From positions 1 to 7,338 of the forward strand of contig CAZZCB010000020.1 of assembly GCA_964652835.1 (NCBI GenBank): DNA of 7,338 nucleotides, given 5' to 3'. The notes under the pieces are model-generated. The model was given only the letters and a program-made list of their open reading frames with translations. It was not told the origin of the DNA and made no database searches. The DNA is from JAUPTX01 sp964652835. GTDB lineage: Bacteria; Patescibacteriota; Minisyncoccia; Phycocordibacterales; CSBR16-119. Positions 5,259 to 7,338 of the stretch are shown piece after piece (positions within the stretch are counted from its first letter, which is position 1; each line of letters opens with the position of its first letter). The position numbers and the translations under genes are program-made.

Positions 5259-5310
5259 AGTTATTTATTAGTTATTAATTAATTTCGCTACGGCGATTAA
5301 AATAAAATTT

Positions 5311-5526
5311 ATGGAAGCAGAAGCAGCAAAATATATAGCAAAAGGAATTATCATACTTTCAATGCTTGGAACAGCTATTGGTGAAGGTTTCGTAGCCGCA
5401 AAAGCTATGGAAGCTATCGGTAGAAATCCAGATGCAGGAGATTCAATCTTTACAAAAATGATCGTTGGTATGGCGATCTGTGAATCAACAGCGATTTACG
5501 CTTTGGTTGCGTTCTTTATTATCTAA
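5311..5526 (+). CDS. atpE: ATP synthase Fo subunit c (rotor ring)
   Basis: 71 residues, a hairpin of two membrane helices around the polar loop GRNPDAGDS (37-45). Multiple copies form the rotor ring. The essential carboxylate is E58 in ICESTAIYALV. A second glutamate, E25 in GTAIGEGFVAAK, stands exactly 33 residues before it. That is where Na+-binding c subunits such as that of Ilyobacter tartaricus carry Q32 relative to E65. With S59, T60 and Y63 matching the Na+-type EST..Y motif, the site has the two-carboxylate arrangement described for Fusobacterium nucleatum. Na+ coupling is therefore predicted; it is inference from motif residues. At 71 residues the subunit is on the short side of the family. 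The start has no Shine-Dalgarno (AAATTT ATG). Confidence 0.96.
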   Translation: MEAEAAKYIAKGIIILSMLGTAIGEGFVAAKAMEAIGRNPDAGDSIFTKMIVGMAICESTAIYALVAFFII

Positions 5527-5543
5527 TCTATTAAATACACTTT

Positions 5544-6035
5544 ATGATCGGAGATGTTTTAGGTAATTTGGGTTTTGACTGGAAAGTTGCTTTGGCAAAC
5601 TTGGTTAACTTTTTGATTATTTATTACTTACTTCGTAATGTTGTATTTAAAAAGTTAGGTCACGCTATAAAAGAGCGACAAGAAAAAATCCAAAAAGGTT
5701 TAGACGATGCTAAAAAGGCAGAAAGTGCTCTTGTTATGGCTGAGTCAGAAAAAGACGTAATACTAAGAGAAGCTCAAAAACAGTCAAAAGAGATAACACA
5801 GGAGGCTGATAAAAAAGCGAAAGTTATTATTTCCGATTCTAAAAAAGAAGGAAATCTAGAAGCAGAAAAAATCAAAGAAGGCGCTCTTAAAGATATTGAA
5901 AAAGTGCGTTTGGAAACTGAAAAGAAACTACAGAAAGATTTCGTTAATATGGTTTTGGACGGAGTTGAAAAAGTTTCTGTAAACCAAATGGATAAAAACA
6001 AATCACAAGCTTTCGCAGAAGGCTTACTTAAATAG
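5544..6035 (+). CDS. atpF: ATP synthase Fo subunit b (peripheral stalk)
   Basis: 163 residues: a short N-terminus, one membrane helix at about 14-34 (KVALANLVNFLIIYYLLRNV), then an almost unbroken charged helix rich in Lys, Glu and Ala from about 37 to 150. That helix dimerises as the stator stalk and reaches up to the delta subunit. The FKKLGHAIKERQEKI stretch right after the membrane is typical of the family. Length is normal (about 155-170). It follows atpE after 17 bases and ends with TAG two bases before atpH. No Shine-Dalgarno is seen (CACTTT ATG). Confidence 0.95.
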   Translation: MIGDVLGNLGFDWKVALANLVNFLIIYYLLRNVVFKKLGHAIKERQEKIQKGLDDAKKAESALVMAESEKDVILREAQKQSKEITQEADKKAKVIISDSKKEGNLEAEKIKEGALKDIEKVRLETEKKLQKDFVNMVLDGVEKVSVNQMDKNKSQAFAEGLLK

Positions 6036-6037
6036 TC

Positions 6038-6421
6038 ATGATATCTTCAAATCTTATAGTTAAAGCAGTGAAAGAAAACATTTCGTCAGGTGGCGATAGT
6101 GATCTTTTTGCAGATGACTTGCTGCTTTATCTAAAAGAAAATCATTTACTTCATCTTTTGCCAAATATTTTAAATAAGCTTGAGCAGGAAAAAGTAAAAG
6201 AAGAAAAATCAAAAACTATCGAAGTTTTAACCTCGCACGAATTCGACACTGATGTCTTGGAGAAAATAAAAGGTTATATAGAAAAAGAAAAAGGAGATAA
6301 GTTTAAGGTGGTAGTCGAGCCTAGTCTTATCGGAGGATTTGTTATCAAAGGGAAAAACAGAATCCTAGACGCAAGTCTAAAGAAGAATATCGAGTTTTTA
6401 CGAGAATCACTAATAAAATAA
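6038..6421 (+). CDS. atpH: ATP synthase F1 subunit delta (short form)
   Basis: 127 residues. Delta links the peripheral stalk to the top of the alpha3-beta3 head. The C-terminal signature VEPSLIGGFVIKGKNRILDA (92-111) and the following SLKKNIEFLRESL are clear. The N-terminal helical bundle is about 50 residues shorter than in typical delta subunits (total about 175-180), leaving roughly 90 residues before the signature. The reading frame is intact, with a start two bases after the atpF stop and a stop four bases before atpA, so the shortening looks natural rather than a frameshift. No Shine-Dalgarno is visible. Position between atpF and atpA supports the call. Confidence 0.88.
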   Translation: MISSNLIVKAVKENISSGGDSDLFADDLLLYLKENHLLHLLPNILNKLEQEKVKEEKSKTIEVLTSHEFDTDVLEKIKGYIEKEKGDKFKVVVEPSLIGGFVIKGKNRILDASLKKNIEFLRESLIK

Positions 6422-6425
6422 TTTT

Positions 6426-7338
6426 ATGGCCAAAACAGAAGAATTTATAAAAAGTTTAAAAAACAAAATCGCAAACTTCACACCAGAAGTTCTGCAAAGT
6501 GAGACAGGTCAGGTTGTCAGCGTTTTCGACGGTATTGCAAAAATATCTGGACTTCCAAATGCGAAAGCATCTGAGATTTTGTCTTTCTCAAATGGAGCGC
6601 TCGGCCTTGCTCTAAACCTCGAAGAGGATTTTATCGGAGCGATTATTTTAGGTGATTTCAAAGATATTAAAGAAGGTGATATCGTGACTCGAACAGAAAA
6701 GATTCTCTCAGTAGAAGTGAGTGACGGTATCGTCGGACGTGTTGTTGACCCTTTAGCACGGCCTGTCGACGGAAAAGGTGATCTTGGTAAAACAGTAGAA
6801 GTTTTAGTTGAGAAAATAGCTCCAGGAGTTATGAGTCGTGAACCGGTAAACCAGCCAGTTCAAACAGGTATCAAATCTATCGACGCCATGATCCCGGTTG
6901 GACGAGGACAACGTGAGCTTATCATCGGTGACCGACAAACAGGTAAAACTGCTATCGCTATCGATACGATAATCAACCAAAAAGGCCAAAACATGAAATG
7001 TGTTTACGTGGCTATTGGTCAAAAGCAATCTAAAATCGCTCGAACTGTTTCAAAACTAGAAGAAGCAGGAGCGATGCAGTACACGACTGTAGTCGCAGCG
7101 GGAGCATCTGACAACCCAGCGATGCTTTACCTTGCGCCTTACACGGGTGTTTCTATTGCAGAATATTTTATGGCAAAAGGCGAAGACGTTTTGATTGTTT
7201 ACGATGATCTTTCAAAACACGCTGTGGCTTACCGAGAAATTTCACTACTACTTCGAAGACCACCAGGTCGTGAAGCATACCCAGGAGACGTTTTCTATCT
7301 ACACTCAAGACTTCTAGAAAGAGCTTGTAGAAAAAATG
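6426..7338 (+). CDS. atpA: ATP synthase F1 subunit alpha (partial, cut at window end)
   Basis: 304 codons of about 500 are present. The N-terminal barrel domain contains VSVFDGIAKISGLPNAKASE, and VVDPLARPVDGKG follows. The Walker A motif GDRQTGKT is at 168-175 and the Walker B region VLIVYDDLSKHA at 255-266, followed by the RRPPGREAYPGDVFYLHSRL stretch that lies by the catalytic site. Alpha carries non-catalytic nucleotide sites and supplies the arginine finger to the beta site (that residue lies beyond the window). The ATG at 6426 follows the atpH stop by four bases with no Shine-Dalgarno (TAATTTT ATG). The frame is open to the last base. Confidence 0.97.
   Translation, partial: MAKTEEFIKSLKNKIANFTPEVLQSETGQVVSVFDGIAKISGLPNAKASEILSFSNGALGLALNLEEDFIGAIILGDFKDIKEGDIVTRTEKILSVEVSDGIVGRVVDPLARPVDGKGDLGKTVEVLVEKIAPGVMSREPVNQPVQTGIKSIDAMIPVGRGQRELIIGDRQTGKTAIAIDTIINQKGQNMKCVYVAIGQKQSKIARTVSKLEEAGAMQYTTVVAAGASDNPAMLYLAPYTGVSIAEYFMAKGEDVLIVYDDLSKHAVAYREISLLLRRPPGREAYPGDVFYLHSRLLERACRKN

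Overview
The window looks like chromosomal DNA of a Candidate Phyla Radiation (Patescibacteria) bacterium, probably a Parcubacteria-type lineage. The reasons are an AT-rich core gene set, a release factor 1 with a short N-terminal domain, compact ATP synthase subunits (71-residue c, 127-residue delta), and almost no Shine-Dalgarno sequences before the genes. This placement is inference; no phylogenetic marker was run.

Layout. (1) 1-969, plus: prfA, release factor 1. (2) 1000-1366, plus: a self-contained RNA transcription unit with its own sigma70-like promoter and terminator. It holds a complete tRNA-Ile(GAU) at 1161-1233. This sits inside a second, larger RNA (1057-1334) whose two ends exactly copy the 5' and 3' parts of the same tRNA. 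The material between them folds on paper into a four-way junction, one arm of which is a long hairpin carrying the real tRNA at its tip. This tRNA-within-a-tRNA-like RNA is the most unusual thing in the window. (3) 1421-4057, minus: two accessory genes with their own terminators. One encodes a 600-residue single-pass membrane protein ending in an M23/LytM peptidase domain. The other encodes a 222-residue membrane protein with weak resemblance to the alanine exporter AlaE. The peptidase gene is visibly richer in GC than its neighbours. (4) 4097-7338, plus: the start of the F1Fo ATP synthase operon, in the standard order atpZ/I-like, atpB (a), atpE (c), atpF (b), atpH (delta), atpA (alpha, cut by the window end).

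How the parts relate. prfA, the tRNA and the ATP synthase are housekeeping functions. The two minus-strand genes look like an accessory insert between the tRNA locus and the ATP synthase promoter, both of which are common places for gene gain. The c subunit has glutamates at both ion-site positions (E25 and E58) plus S59, T60 and Y63. This matches the two-carboxylate type of Na+-coupled rotor, so the enzyme may run on sodium rather than protons.
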